DNA from: Candidatus Poribacteria bacterium
GTDB taxonomy: Bacteria > Poribacteria > WGA-4E > WGA-3G
Length of the DNA stretch: 35,173 nt
Assembly (NCBI GenBank): GCA_028824125.1
Contig: JAPPES010000078.1
Location: forward strand, 1 to 35,173
Reading direction: 5' to 3'
The notes under the pieces are model-generated. The model worked only from the letters and a program-made list of their open reading frames with translations. It was not told the origin of the DNA and did no database searches. Positions 23,804 to 30,925 of this stretch are shown piece by piece. The translations under genes and the position numbers were made by a program. The number at the start of each line of letters is the position of its first letter. Positions within the stretch are counted from its first letter, which is position 1.

Positions 23804-24022
23804 TCATTCATCAACATCGCGGTCGTGGTCAATATCATAAAGCCGAGACTCTATCTCCATCGGATCGCCCGCCTCCAGTGCATCCAAAAGTGCATTGTTT
23901 TCATCGGCTATCGCTCCATTCGCTATCGGTAAATTGAAAGTGTCTCGGATTGCAAGCAGGTGTCCGTGTATTCGTTTAAAAAGACGTTCTGCTGCCTCTC
24001 TGCATTCTGTGTCATACCGCAT
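23804..24022 (-). CDS. Small helical protein of the accessory cluster
   Basis: 72 residues from the ATG at 24022 (GAGGAGG upstream), overlapping the end of the preceding gene by 11 bases. Largely helical: RYDTECREAAERLFKRIHGH, ENNALLDALEAGDPMEIES, acidic end. The overlap indicates coupled translation with 24012-24296. No family. Confidence 0.55.
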   Translation of the reverse strand: MRYDTECREAAERLFKRIHGHLLAIRDTFNLPIANGAIADENNALLDALEAGDPMEIESRLYDIDHDRDVDE

Positions 24023-24296
24023 CAGATTCCTCCTCGTTAAAACCAAAAACTTTATGGATAAAACGGATTTGGACGCCCGTTATGCCCAGTGCTTTCAGTT
24101 CGCTCAATTGATGATACCGAATGCCTTTCGGATCGGTTATCATGTCTATCGCTTGCAGATGATTGATGATACTGACGTCCCAATTCTCTTTGCGCCCGTC
24201 ATCAAACGTGACAACTGCGTAGACTTCTTCAGGAATGCCGTTGTATCCTAACTCGTCATCTGCTATCGTTTGATTGATTACATCTTGAATAGACAT
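24012..24296 (-). CDS. Small hypothetical protein of the accessory cluster
   Basis: 94 residues from the ATG at 24296 with GGAG upstream. Begins MSIQDVINQTIADDELG, then strands (YAVVTFDDGRKENWDV) and a mixed C-terminus (LKALGITGVQIRFIHKVFG). A hairpin of the repeated family lies just before it. No family. Confidence 0.55.
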   Translation of the reverse strand: MSIQDVINQTIADDELGYNGIPEEVYAVVTFDDGRKENWDVSIINHLQAIDMITDPKGIRYHQLSELKALGITGVQIRFIHKVFGFNEEESDAV

Positions 24297-24316
24297 TGTT
24301 ATATCTCCGTGAGAGA

Positions 24317-24338
24317 GACGCGTCCAAACGGACGCGCC
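24317..24338 (-). repeat. Intergenic hairpin of the cluster (copy 3)
   Basis: Plus strand GACGCGTCC, loop AAAC, GGACGCGCC: eight of nine pairs. It lies between the stop of 24347 and the ATG at 24296. Confidence 0.7.
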
Positions 24339-24346
24339 TTGTCTCG

Positions 24347-24862
24347 TTATCCAAACTTACGGACGGTTTCAGAGAACAGGTCTTGATAAACTATCTCTAA
24401 CGCTGAGACGTGTTCCCATCTATCTTGATATTTGTCGGTGTTATAATCCACATGTTTTTCTGAAATCTCGCCTATCTCAATAGACATCTCGCACAACCGG
24501 CTCACCCTGTCTTGTAGGTCTTTTTGACTCGCTGTCAATGGGTCCGCTGTGATATGAAAATAGAGAATCTTTTGCAGTGTTCCAAACTTGTCGCAGAGTA
24601 AGATAAAAGCGTTTTCATCGGTTATCGCCTCACTGTCGGAACGGATTAACACGTTTCCAAAAACATCGTAACTCAAATGATTTTGTATACGCATGACCGC
24701 ATCAAACAAGTCGTAAGCCGACTTACCTTTTTCTGTATTCACTGCCGCAACCGCCATAAAGTTTTCCGTACACGCGTCTACCTCGCGCTGCGTTTGGTTT
24801 CGCGCAGGTGTTACGGTATCTATATGCACATAGAATTGTCGCTCGCTTCGTTCACGTTTCAT
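24347..24862 (-). CDS. Hypothetical protein of the accessory cluster
   Basis: 171 residues from the ATG at 24862 (GGAGG upstream). N-terminal half mixed (YVHIDTVTPARNQTQREVD), C-terminal half helical (DLQDRVSRLCEMSIEIGEI, WEHVSALEIVYQDLFSETV). No family recognised. Followed by hairpin copy 3. Confidence 0.55.
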   Translation of the reverse strand: MKRERSERQFYVHIDTVTPARNQTQREVDACTENFMAVAAVNTEKGKSAYDLFDAVMRIQNHLSYDVFGNVLIRSDSEAITDENAFILLCDKFGTLQKILYFHITADPLTASQKDLQDRVSRLCEMSIEIGEISEKHVDYNTDKYQDRWEHVSALEIVYQDLFSETVRKFG

Positions 24863-24889
24863 TTCAAATTGCCTCCTGTAAAAAGAAGA

Positions 24890-24914
24890 GACCGCGCCGA
24901 AAAAGACGCGCTCT
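24890..24914 (-). repeat. Intergenic hairpin of the cluster (copy 4, weak)
   Basis: CCGCGCC and GACGCGC around an A-rich loop; fewer pairs than the other members, in the gap between 24929 and 24862. Confidence 0.4.
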
Positions 24915-24928
24915 GCATCGTTGATAGG

Positions 24929-25186
24929 TTACACATCATGAAACACGTTGGTATTCCAAAGAAAATCTGTAACTGCGTCCGTCAATGTGTAATTCGGTGT
25001 TTCTTCCTGTTTGTCTGCCAATTCAACAGAATTGATTGACCCGACATGCACGTTGTCAACAACGACTCTGATTGTGTCCCTGCCATCTACTGAAACCTCC
25101 GCTTTGACGTGTTTGCCCCAAGCCCACGTTTCATAGTAGATATTAGACGCATCGCTGCCGTATGCCGATAGAGGATTGGTTAACAC
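24929..25186 (-). CDS. Small hypothetical protein of the accessory cluster
   Basis: 85 residues from a GTG at 25186, whose GTGTTAA overlaps the stop of the upstream gene; GGAGGAG is upstream. Strand-rich (YYETWAWGKHVKAEVSVDG, IRVVVDNVHVGSINSV) with a C-terminal NTNVFHDV. No family. Coupling with the gene at 25180-25434 is clear. Confidence 0.55.
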   Translation of the reverse strand: MLTNPLSAYGSDASNIYYETWAWGKHVKAEVSVDGRDTIRVVVDNVHVGSINSVELADKQEETPNYTLTDAVTDFLWNTNVFHDV

Positions 25187-25434
25187 GGTAACTCCTCCGA
25201 AAAGTTACGCGTCGGTGCTGTTACCCACAACTCGCGCTGTCCATCTGATTTGTACCAAGATTTTTGATCGGACTCGGACTGCCACGTACCGCCTGCCCAA
25301 CAATGCCGTTGGGATGCAAGCCGTTTGGCAACATTGAAAGAGGAAGCCGTCACGTAACTAATCTGATGGATACCAACGCCTCTCTGTGTGTCCACAATAT
25401 AACGCACTTGATACTTGACTTTATTTCCTGACAC
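25180..25434 (-). CDS. Small hypothetical protein of the accessory cluster
   Basis: 84 residues from a GTG at 25434 (GGAG upstream). The N-terminus reads NKVKYQVRYIVDTQRGVGIH. The middle has a Trp/Lys-rich run (CWAGGTWQSESDQKSWYKSD) and the C-terminus contains LWVTAPTRNFSEELPC. No family recognised. It ends inside the ribosome site and start of the following gene. Confidence 0.5.
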   Translation of the reverse strand: MSGNKVKYQVRYIVDTQRGVGIHQISYVTASSFNVAKRLASQRHCWAGGTWQSESDQKSWYKSDGQRELWVTAPTRNFSEELPC

Positions 25435-25459
25435 TGATAAAATCTCCGCTGTTGTTTGT

Positions 25460-25483
25460 GGACGCGCCCACTTGGACGCGTCC
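25460..25483 (-). repeat. Intergenic hairpin of the cluster (copy 5)
   Basis: Plus strand GGACGCGCCC, loop ACTT, GGACGCGTCC: nine of ten pairs. It lies between the stop of 25492 and the start of 25434. Confidence 0.7.
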
Positions 25484-25491
25484 GCTTTGTG

Positions 25492-25686
25492 TTACTTGAG
25501 AATATCAACGTGATAATCTTTCCACATAAATTCAAAGCCGTCACAATCCCAAGCCACTATGATGTTGTCACCGTTGTCAACTTGTACGGTGCCGCTCATG
25601 ATTTCCTGTGTCTGTGAACCGTCGTAACTAAAAAAAGCAGGATAAATCCTGCCCTCTTTGCGTTCCGTCTGTTTCTCTCTGTGCAT
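25492..25686 (-). CDS. Small hypothetical protein of the accessory cluster
   Basis: 64 residues from the ATG at 25686 with AAGGGGAAC upstream. Basic start (MHREKQTERKEGRIYPAF), then acidic/aromatic strands (VQVDNGDNIIVAWDCDGF, WKDYHVDILK) that look like a small beta domain. It starts just after the DUF3768 stop at 25696-25698. No family. Confidence 0.55.
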   Translation of the reverse strand: MHREKQTERKEGRIYPAFFSYDGSQTQEIMSGTVQVDNGDNIIVAWDCDGFEFMWKDYHVDILK

Positions 25687-25695
25687 GTGTTCCCC

Positions 25696-26045
25696 TTAAT
25701 GTTCTGATGCGAGGTAAATCGTGAGAAGCCGATAACACGACTCCTCTGGATTCTCTGCGCCCCACTCCATGTTCCATCCGCATAATAATCTATCCGCCAA
25801 AAAACTTCGGGAATGTTCGGTAACTCTATGTTCCCGAATTCATGCTCACCACACGGATCGTTATCTTCGGTGAAGTTATTGAAATTACGCACAGCCGCAA
25901 GGACCTGCGCTTTTTCGTCTGGTGGTAATGCATGCACACCCGCAGAAACCGCATAACACCCTGCAGGTTTTGCTTTGTTCGGTTTATCAAGATTTACAAA
26001 CATGCCACGCCTGAATGCGTCATTTTGTGCTTGTATCGTTTGCAT
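25696..26045 (-). pseudogene. DUF3768-type phage/plasmid protein with a frameshift
   Basis: From the ATG at 26045 (GGAGAG upstream) the frame gives DEKAQVLAAVRNFNNFTEDN, then PCGEHEFGNIEL, and WRIDYYADGT. This order is typical of DUF3768 proteins of phages and plasmids. The frame then departs, but a neighbouring frame restores the family end: EWGAENPEESCYRLLTIYL then ASEH, stopping at 25696. One base is gained or lost near 25770. Rebuilt length is about 115 residues, normal for the family. Function of the family is unknown. Confidence 0.65.
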
Positions 26046-26138
26046 AGTAACTCTCCATTGTGTAGACTAAAAAATGGACTGGCGACTCCGTTGGACAGAT
26101 ACCAGCCCCGCCTTTCATGATAGTCTTTACTTCTGCCC

Positions 26139-26193
26139 CGACGCGGCAAATGCCGCGCCTGGAAGGAAAGGACGCGAAACACGCCGCGCCCGC
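26139..26193 (-). repeat. Intergenic hairpins of the cluster (copy 6)
   Basis: A perfect small hairpin at about 26140-26156 (CGCGGCA against TGCCGCG) is followed by GACGCG and CGCCGCGCC around AAACA at about 26170-26190. They lie in the gap between 26203 and 26045. Confidence 0.5.
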
Positions 26194-26202
26194 CCTGTTT
26201 GT

Positions 26203-26349
26203 TTAAGATAAGCGTTGAAACATGCTTGCATAAACGCGTGTGATTTCCCGACACTTCTCTGCATCCATCGGTAAAGGCACAACGTCACCGCTGTGGTTGC
26301 CGATGAGTGTTTGCTTTCGTGTATCCAACACGATAAACGGAATTCACGA
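26203..26349 (-). pseudogene. Small protein gene overlapping a TGA, start disrupted
   Basis: After the TGA that ends the upstream gene (26344-26346) the same frame reads IPFIVLDTRKQTLIGNHSG, VVPLPMDAEKCREITRVYA and ends FQRLS at 26203, a convincing short protein. Its start is odd: ATT directly after TGA. Removing one A would create GTG ATT CCG with a GTGA stop/start overlap, as in other gene pairs here, so I infer a one-base insertion. A non-canonical ATT start or TGA read-through are less likely. Confidence 0.45.
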
Positions 26350-27048
26350 AGTCAACGTTAGCAAAACGCCTCGCACCCCGTGATTAAGGTCACTGATAAT
26401 CTCAACATCCAGGATCTCATCACTGATAAACCATGAGACATCACGCTGTTGGTAGTCTCGCATCATCGCGATCGTCTCGCTCTTTGTACCGCTCGTACGA
26501 ATGTTCAAGCGTTTCAAAACCGCGTTGATGTTATCCGTTCCGATAACCCACGCCCGCCAATACGCGTCACGTTCATGTAAGTCTTTATCTGGTAAGAGTT
26601 CAGAGACTCGGAATTCTTCAAGCAATAAAGCCCTGTCCTTCTCTGTAAGAACGTCCGTTACGCCCTGTGCTAATTCTGCACTGGAGAGAATGTTACCGCG
26701 TATCGGATAATGAGAAACACGACCCCCGACATGCACGCACCCCGCGCCTTTCGGTAGAAACGTCGCGAAGTTGTAAATATGCACCCTGTCTTTCGCACGT
26801 AACTTCGGTTTGTACATCAAACCGCTCTTTGTCCCCGTGCCACTGACATAACGCACGCGCTTTAAATCGCTTCGCTCGGTTCGCATAACGCCCATAATCA
26901 CTTGAGACTCGTTTGCCTCTTTGACAGGACGCACAACATAAAGCCGTGAATCGCCCCAGTCTGAATTGCCAACAAGAAAGCCCCACGTTGCCTGTTTCTC
27001 TGTGTCTGTTCGCTCGTCAATAATGCTGTCCGTTATTGCATTTGCCAT
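26344..27048 (-). CDS. Accessory-cluster protein with a SAP-like segment
   Basis: 234 residues from the ATG at 27048, with GGAGG upstream (a longer reading from 27084 lacks one). The middle contains strands (RLYVVRPVKEANESQVIMGV, RAKDRVHIYNFATFL). The C-terminal part has VLKRLNIRTSGTKSETIAM, which follows the SAP-motif pattern (a helix, a Gly turn, then K-x-E-x-I) used for DNA contact. It is the largest protein in the cluster. Function unknown; nucleic-acid binding is an inference. Confidence 0.6.
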   Translation of the reverse strand: MANAITDSIIDERTDTEKQATWGFLVGNSDWGDSRLYVVRPVKEANESQVIMGVMRTERSDLKRVRYVSGTGTKSGLMYKPKLRAKDRVHIYNFATFLPKGAGCVHVGGRVSHYPIRGNILSSAELAQGVTDVLTEKDRALLLEEFRVSELLPDKDLHERDAYWRAWVIGTDNINAVLKRLNIRTSGTKSETIAMMRDYQQRDVSWFISDEILDVEIISDLNHGVRGVLLTLTS

Positions 27049-27109
27049 TTGCTGATCCTCCGCTTGCAATAAAAAAAGAATCATGGTAGACTCTTTATGC
27101 TTTGAAGTT

Positions 27110-27133
27110 GGACACGTCCCAATGGACGTGTCC
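27110..27133 (-). repeat. Intergenic hairpin of the cluster (copy 7, perfect)
   Basis: Plus strand GGACACGTCC, loop CAAT, GGACGTGTCC: ten of ten pairs. Its arms differ from the other copies by two matching (compensatory) changes. It lies between the stop of 27141 and the ATG at 27048. Confidence 0.75.
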
Positions 27134-27140
27134 GACCGTT

Positions 27141-27434
27141 TTAGATTAACCCATTTTCTTTAATCACTGTGGGAATCGGTTTACAATTTTGAAGCCGCAC
27201 GCGCAAATTCGTAAACTCGTCACATGCTGCTACATGTAAGATACACCGATTTAACCGACTGCTTAAATGATGAGCTGCCTCGTAAAATGACCGAATCGTC
27301 TCCGAAAAGATAATATCACCTACATGCAATCTCCCGTCAATTTCAATCTCTGCGTGACGTGCTATGTTCGGATTTTCTGAATCCAGCAAGCCTGCCTTAA
27401 GAATGTTGACCTCGTGACCTTGTATAGATAACAT
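27141..27434 (-). CDS. Small hypothetical protein of the accessory cluster
   Basis: 97 residues from the ATG at 27434 with GAGGTG upstream, itself just inside the end of the preceding gene. It has a strand-rich N-terminus (LSIQGHEVNILKAGLLD), HAEIEIDGRLHVGDIIF, then a helix (IRSFYEAAHHLSSRLNRCIL). No family. Eight bases from the upstream gene, so co-translated. Confidence 0.55.
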   Translation of the reverse strand: MLSIQGHEVNILKAGLLDSENPNIARHAEIEIDGRLHVGDIIFSETIRSFYEAAHHLSSRLNRCILHVAACDEFTNLRVRLQNCKPIPTVIKENGLI

Positions 27435-27442
27435 AAAACACC

Positions 27443-27961
27443 TCACCATCGCGGACAATCAATTTCGCGCTGTGCATAGTCAATTATTGCTTCGTCTACG
27501 TCTACGCCTTGATAATCTTCATGTTGTGCAAGGATATCATCGTAAAACGCCTGCTTGTTACGACTGTTGATTATCTTACCGTGTCCATCATTCGCCTCTG
27601 TGTCTACAGAAACAAACACTGACTCGGTTAAACGCATAATTGCAATACCGTTGTCAGGGTTATAATGGATAGAGTACGTGACGTTGCTGTCCATGTCTAA
27701 AACTTCATTGAAAAAGGCCCCGTTCCGTACGCCTCGTGCTAATTTACCACCTGGATGCACCTCACGGTAATCTTCAGACACGTCACCGTTTTTTGATTTG
27801 CGTTTCTGATATGTCTTTATCCCAATAGACTCTATCTTGGATAAAAACTGAAACGCCTCACCTTCTCCAATACCAAGACCAGAGAGAACATCCGAAAGAC
27901 CTTGCAATAACTTGTCTAATTCAGCATCAGACATCGCGTTAATTTGCTTTTTAACTTGCAC
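27443..27961 (-). CDS. Hypothetical protein of the accessory cluster
   Basis: 172 residues from a GTG at 27961 with GGAGG upstream; the longer open frame to 28150 runs through repeats and is rejected. A helical start (QVKKQINAMSDAELDKLLQG, then LSDVLSGLGIGEGEAFQFL) is followed by a beta part (YSIHYNPDNGIAIMRL, ESVFVSVDTEANDGHG) and an acidic helical end. No family recognised. Confidence 0.6.
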   Translation of the reverse strand: MQVKKQINAMSDAELDKLLQGLSDVLSGLGIGEGEAFQFLSKIESIGIKTYQKRKSKNGDVSEDYREVHPGGKLARGVRNGAFFNEVLDMDSNVTYSIHYNPDNGIAIMRLTESVFVSVDTEANDGHGKIINSRNKQAFYDDILAQHEDYQGVDVDEAIIDYAQREIDCPRW

Positions 27962-28505
27962 TGTAAAACCTCCAATTTTAGACTGCTTGAAAAGATTGAG
28001 AAACATGCAAACGGAGTCAATAAGGAGTTTCCGCAAAGGAGTCAAAAACAACGGAATCACCAGCAATTCACGCGTTTTTTCGCGAATCACAAAATCCGAC
28101 TCCGACCTGTCTGTATACCGCTTTGTGTCCACTTTTCGCCCTGTGTCCAATTTGAAAAATTATGAATTTGCACCAGAGCGTGAAAACGGAGTCAAAACTA
28201 CGGAATCGTTAGCAACTAAGAAAACATTCGCGCTTACTTCAAAATTGCGTTCCGACCTGTCTGTGTCCCGCTTTGTGTCCGCTCACCCACAATTTGCAAT
28301 TGTTGTGAATTGTGGTTTTGTGAGGAGACACGCCCAAGACATGACCGCAACGGATACAAAACAGATGAATCGCCAGCATCTGATAAAAAACTTACGCATT
28401 TCAAAATTGCCCTGTGTCCGCTCTGTGTCCAATTTCCGCCTCGCTCCCAATTCTGTCGCATTCTGTTTTGGAAGTGAGACGCGCCCCGTGTGAGGCGCGC
28501 TTGGA
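27962..28505 (-). repeat. Repeat-rich leader region of the cluster
   Basis: Two imperfect direct repeats of about 140 bases (about 28010-28165 and 28185-28320) share CGGAGTCAAAA, ACGGAATC, CGACCTGTCTGT and CGCTTTGTGTCC. A third partial unit lies near 28400-28440. The word TGTGTCC occurs at least six times. A GCGCC/GGCGC hairpin (28481-28498, copy 8 of the cluster hairpins) lies at the far end. A possible 38-residue frame (MRKFFIRCWRFICFVSVAVM on the minus strand, about 28286-28402) lacks a ribosome site. Confidence 0.55.
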
Positions 28506-28661
28506 TTACTTTGGCACATCTGGCAAGTCTGGTAACATCGTTTCAAGCGTTGAATAGCCCGCTCGGTTTTTCTTAATACCAAGCAGACGGAACAGCTTGT
28601 ACGTGTGCCACCTTGCCCTCAGCCGCCTGTTGTATTCCATCACGTCCAGCCAATAGCCCAT
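28506..28661 (-). CDS. Small basic protein of the accessory cluster
   Basis: 51 residues from the ATG at 28661 with AAAGGAG upstream. It reads MGYWLDVMEYNRRLRARWHT then YKLFRLLGIKKNRAG and ends ETMLPDLPDVPK. Basic and helical at the start; no family. It starts five bases after the preceding gene ends. Confidence 0.5.
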   Translation of the reverse strand: MGYWLDVMEYNRRLRARWHTYKLFRLLGIKKNRAGYSTLETMLPDLPDVPK

Positions 28662-28666
28662 TGTGA

Positions 28667-28864
28667 TTACTCCTTTAATAGTCTCACCAGCTCCCATGTA
28701 GTTTTGAGGTACGTGTCCTCGCCTACCCCTTCACCCGTGAGAATATCCAAACAGTTATCAATTTGCCGTTGCTTGTGGTTATGCTTTTCCACGACCACAC
28801 CCAGACCGAAGCCCGCAACGACCAACACCAACGCAACACACACGACCGCGATTGCACGTTTCAT
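28667..28864 (-). CDS. Small membrane protein, first gene of the cluster
   Basis: 65 residues from the ATG at 28864 (AGGGGAG upstream). One N-terminal helix (AIAVVCVALVLVVAGFGLGV) is followed by a His/Lys-rich linker (EKHNHKQRQ) and a C-terminal helix. It is the first gene behind the promoter at 29010-29038. The shape fits a spanin- or lysis-type accessory, but there is no decisive motif. Confidence 0.55.
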   Translation of the reverse strand: MKRAIAVVCVALVLVVAGFGLGVVVEKHNHKQRQIDNCLDILTGEGVGEDTYLKTTWELVRLLKE

Positions 28865-29009
28865 GATGCTCCCCTTTTCAAGCCTTCAAGCCTTTCAGCG
28901 TCCAGCGTCTATTTCCACAGTTAGCACGCAATACTGACCGACTCGGTTTATTTGATTTTCAATGAACATGCTACCTAATACATCTTTTGTAGCATCTTTT
29001 CGTAAGACT

Positions 29010-29038
29010 ATTTTAGCACATTTTTGCCTTTATGTCAA
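29010..29038 (-). promoter_or_regulatory. Promoter of the minus-strand cluster
   Basis: TTGACA (29033-29038), exactly 17 bases, TAAAAT (29010-29015) on the minus strand. The predicted start lies about 140 bases before the first gene (28864). It could drive the whole set of co-directional genes down to about 20217. Confidence 0.75.
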
Positions 29039-29480
29039 TATTATTTTATCTTTGTGTGAAATAACCTGCACGTGACACGCCCGCCCGCACGTGAAATGTG
29101 AACGCGCACAACGCAAAGGGGGGTATCAACCCGCCTGAAGCCCCGCCCCGCCTAATTTGCTGAAAACGCGCGACTCACCCAGTGACCGCGAAATTTCAAA
29201 AAAAATAACAAATTATTGATGGAATTCGTCGGTTTTGATAAGGTAAAGTAGTTTGCGCTTAAAAGGAGTCAAAAAAGAGTCAAATAATTTGAATTTTTTC
29301 TAAATTGTGTGCTTTCTTTTTTTGACATTGTTTGTTCTGTTTTTTTAATTCACAGGTAATGACACAAACTACCCGTTTGTGCATGAGAGGCAAAAATCAT
29401 TTTGAATTGTTTGTAAATTGTGTTAAGTTTTTCTTGACATTATTTGGATTCCGGAATAAGCAACTGAAAACGGAGACAAA
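29039..29480 (+). promoter_or_regulatory. Divergent control region with a duplicated promoter segment
   Basis: No gene. Two similar blocks, at about 29287-29330 and 29398-29442, share TTGAATT, TAAATTGTGT and end TTGACATT. Each could be a -35 region for the plus-strand gene at 29481; the first has TTAATT 17 bases on. A GGAGTCAAA word of the kind in the 28010-28200 repeats occurs near 29264. A GC-rich patch near 29118-29150 (GGGGGG, CCCCGCCCC) may be a separate hairpin. Confidence 0.45.
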
Positions 29481-30071
29481 ATGGGATATATTACCGCTGA
29501 GGAATATCGTCAATTGGAAATGAAATTAAGAGACGCACGTAAGGAGACCAAACTCATTTGCAAGTGCGATACACTCGTAAAAACAACACATAAATTCAGA
29601 GATATTGAAGAGCTACCCTATTGTCCGAAATGTAAGATTTTATTTATCCCGCTCTGGAATTTACATAGCGATGGCACTTTTTTACTCCATTTTACGGCAG
29701 TTCCTGCAGGAGAGCGTGAGCCTATACCGGAAAATTGGAACATCATAAAGAAAGGTAACCCCAAGGATCTGCACAAAAGTGAAACCCTAACTACTCAGAT
29801 TGAACCCAACCCTGATGTAGATGCAACCCCACAACCGAAAAACAGTGGCGTTGCTCACCAAAAAGCATCAAACCGCCGGAAGAATGTGCGCGGACAAATA
29901 CTCAATATATTCAATCAAAAAAAGGGAATTGTTCAGACGCACGAACTCTTAAAGCAGATAGACGCTGCGGATAGAAGTATCAGAACAGCATTGAATAAAC
30001 TTGTCAACGAAGGACTGGTGATAAAGGTAAAGCATGGACATTATCGTTTAAATAAGAGGTCCCAAAACTAA
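29481..30071 (+). CDS. Zinc-ribbon and winged-helix protein
   Basis: 196 residues with an ACGGAG site. N-terminal coiled segment (EEYRQLEMKLRDARKETK), then cysteines ICKC and YCPKC about 20 residues apart that fit a zinc ribbon (about residues 27-52). A polar linker follows. The C-terminal 70 residues form a winged helix: RGQILNIFNQKKGIVQTHEL, SIRTALNKLVNEGLVIKVKH. A probable DNA-binding regulator transcribed away from the minus-strand cluster, so it is a candidate regulator of the region between them. Confidence 0.6.
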   Translation: MGYITAEEYRQLEMKLRDARKETKLICKCDTLVKTTHKFRDIEELPYCPKCKILFIPLWNLHSDGTFLLHFTAVPAGEREPIPENWNIIKKGNPKDLHKSETLTTQIEPNPDVDATPQPKNSGVAHQKASNRRKNVRGQILNIFNQKKGIVQTHELLKQIDAADRSIRTALNKLVNEGLVIKVKHGHYRLNKRSQN

Positions 30072-30099
30072 ATGTTGTATTTACAAGGAAACACTTTAT

Positions 30100-30440
30100 A
30101 TGGATAAAGTATTGAAGGTAGACGACAGCCAACCAAACAGGATGTATGGCAGCGTTCACTATTCCGCGTTGAAAGTGTTAACACACAACAAGGTGGAGGC
30201 AGCTGTTTTCGCAACTTACATCTAATCTATTTGTGTATGAATTGTGATGTTCAAACAGGTCAACTCCAGAACGTAACACGCAAGCAGATGAGAGCAGCAC
30301 TCAGTTATGACCGGACAACTCTATCTCGTGCTTTAGAAAAGTTGCGAAGTATTGGAATCTTAGAGTGGGATGGCAGTCAGCACCTCCAGGCGATTGTTAC
30401 GCATGTTCCAATTACCTATGAGAAACAGAGGATGGGATAA
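30100..30440 (+). pseudogene. Winged-helix protein gene with a frameshift
   Basis: From the ATG at 30100 (AAGGA upstream) the frame gives MYGSVHYSALKVLTHNK and VEAAVFATYI, then stops. The neighbouring frame continues with NCDVQTGQLQNVTRKQMRAA and LSYDRTTLSRALEKLRSIGI, then LEWDGSQHLQA, to 30440. Joined, this is a winged helix of about 110 residues with a classic recognition helix (TTLSRALEKL). It resembles plasmid replication or regulatory proteins. One base is missing near 30205-30220. Confidence 0.55.
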
Positions 30441-30548
30441 TCTACCACAGGCGAAACTGTGAACGGGTGTGATACAGGTACACAGTGCCTATCACAACAG
30501 CATCTAAAGCAAAATTGATAATAACACCGCAAAAAACGACTCTAACCA

Positions 30549-30609
30549 GTTCTGTGAGTTGTCACTATCGGTTCTAAGAGTTGTCACTGCAGTTCTATAA
30601 GTTGTCACC
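30549..30609 (+). repeat. Iteron-like direct repeats (three copies)
   Basis: Three 18-base units at 30549, 30571 and 30592, with spacings of 22 and 21 bases. They share GTTCT, then AGTTGTCAC. Two-turn spacing in an AT-rich region near a two-winged-helix protein is the usual layout of an iteron-type replication origin. The remaining 30610-30925 is AT-rich without a gene. Confidence 0.6.
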
Positions 30610-30925
30610 TATAGATTTTTAATGTTCCATAAATCCTTATGGTTATTGCGTTTTGTAAAGGTTACTAATTTTTGTACCATGTCTTGTCTTTACCAAATAA
30701 ATTTAACGGCCCAGGACAATTTTTAAGTAAAATTCAAAGGAAAAATCGCAAAAATGCCTGATATTCTAAAGAAAAATCGTAAACCTTACCGAAATTCCTT
30801 AAAAGCTGCGATAATTTCCGCCACGTCCGCTGTTTTTACGAAAAATAGAGCTGACCCCTGCAACACCAATAGCCCATCTGATACCAGATAGGCTGAAATA
30901 CACATTATTTCCCTGCGGTTGATAA

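Noticed and set aside
25994..26254. An 86-residue minus frame between the DUF3768 gene and the 26203 gene
   Set aside because: It runs through the hairpin copy and conflicts with better-supported frames on both sides; composition is atypical.
9213..26346. TGA read-through or recoding, because protein-like sequence follows TGA at 9213-9215 and at 26344-26346
   Set aside because: TGA is used as an ordinary stop elsewhere, for example in the TGATG overlap at 23491-23495 and at the end of the sigma-cluster neighbours. A one-base indel or gene decay explains both cases better.
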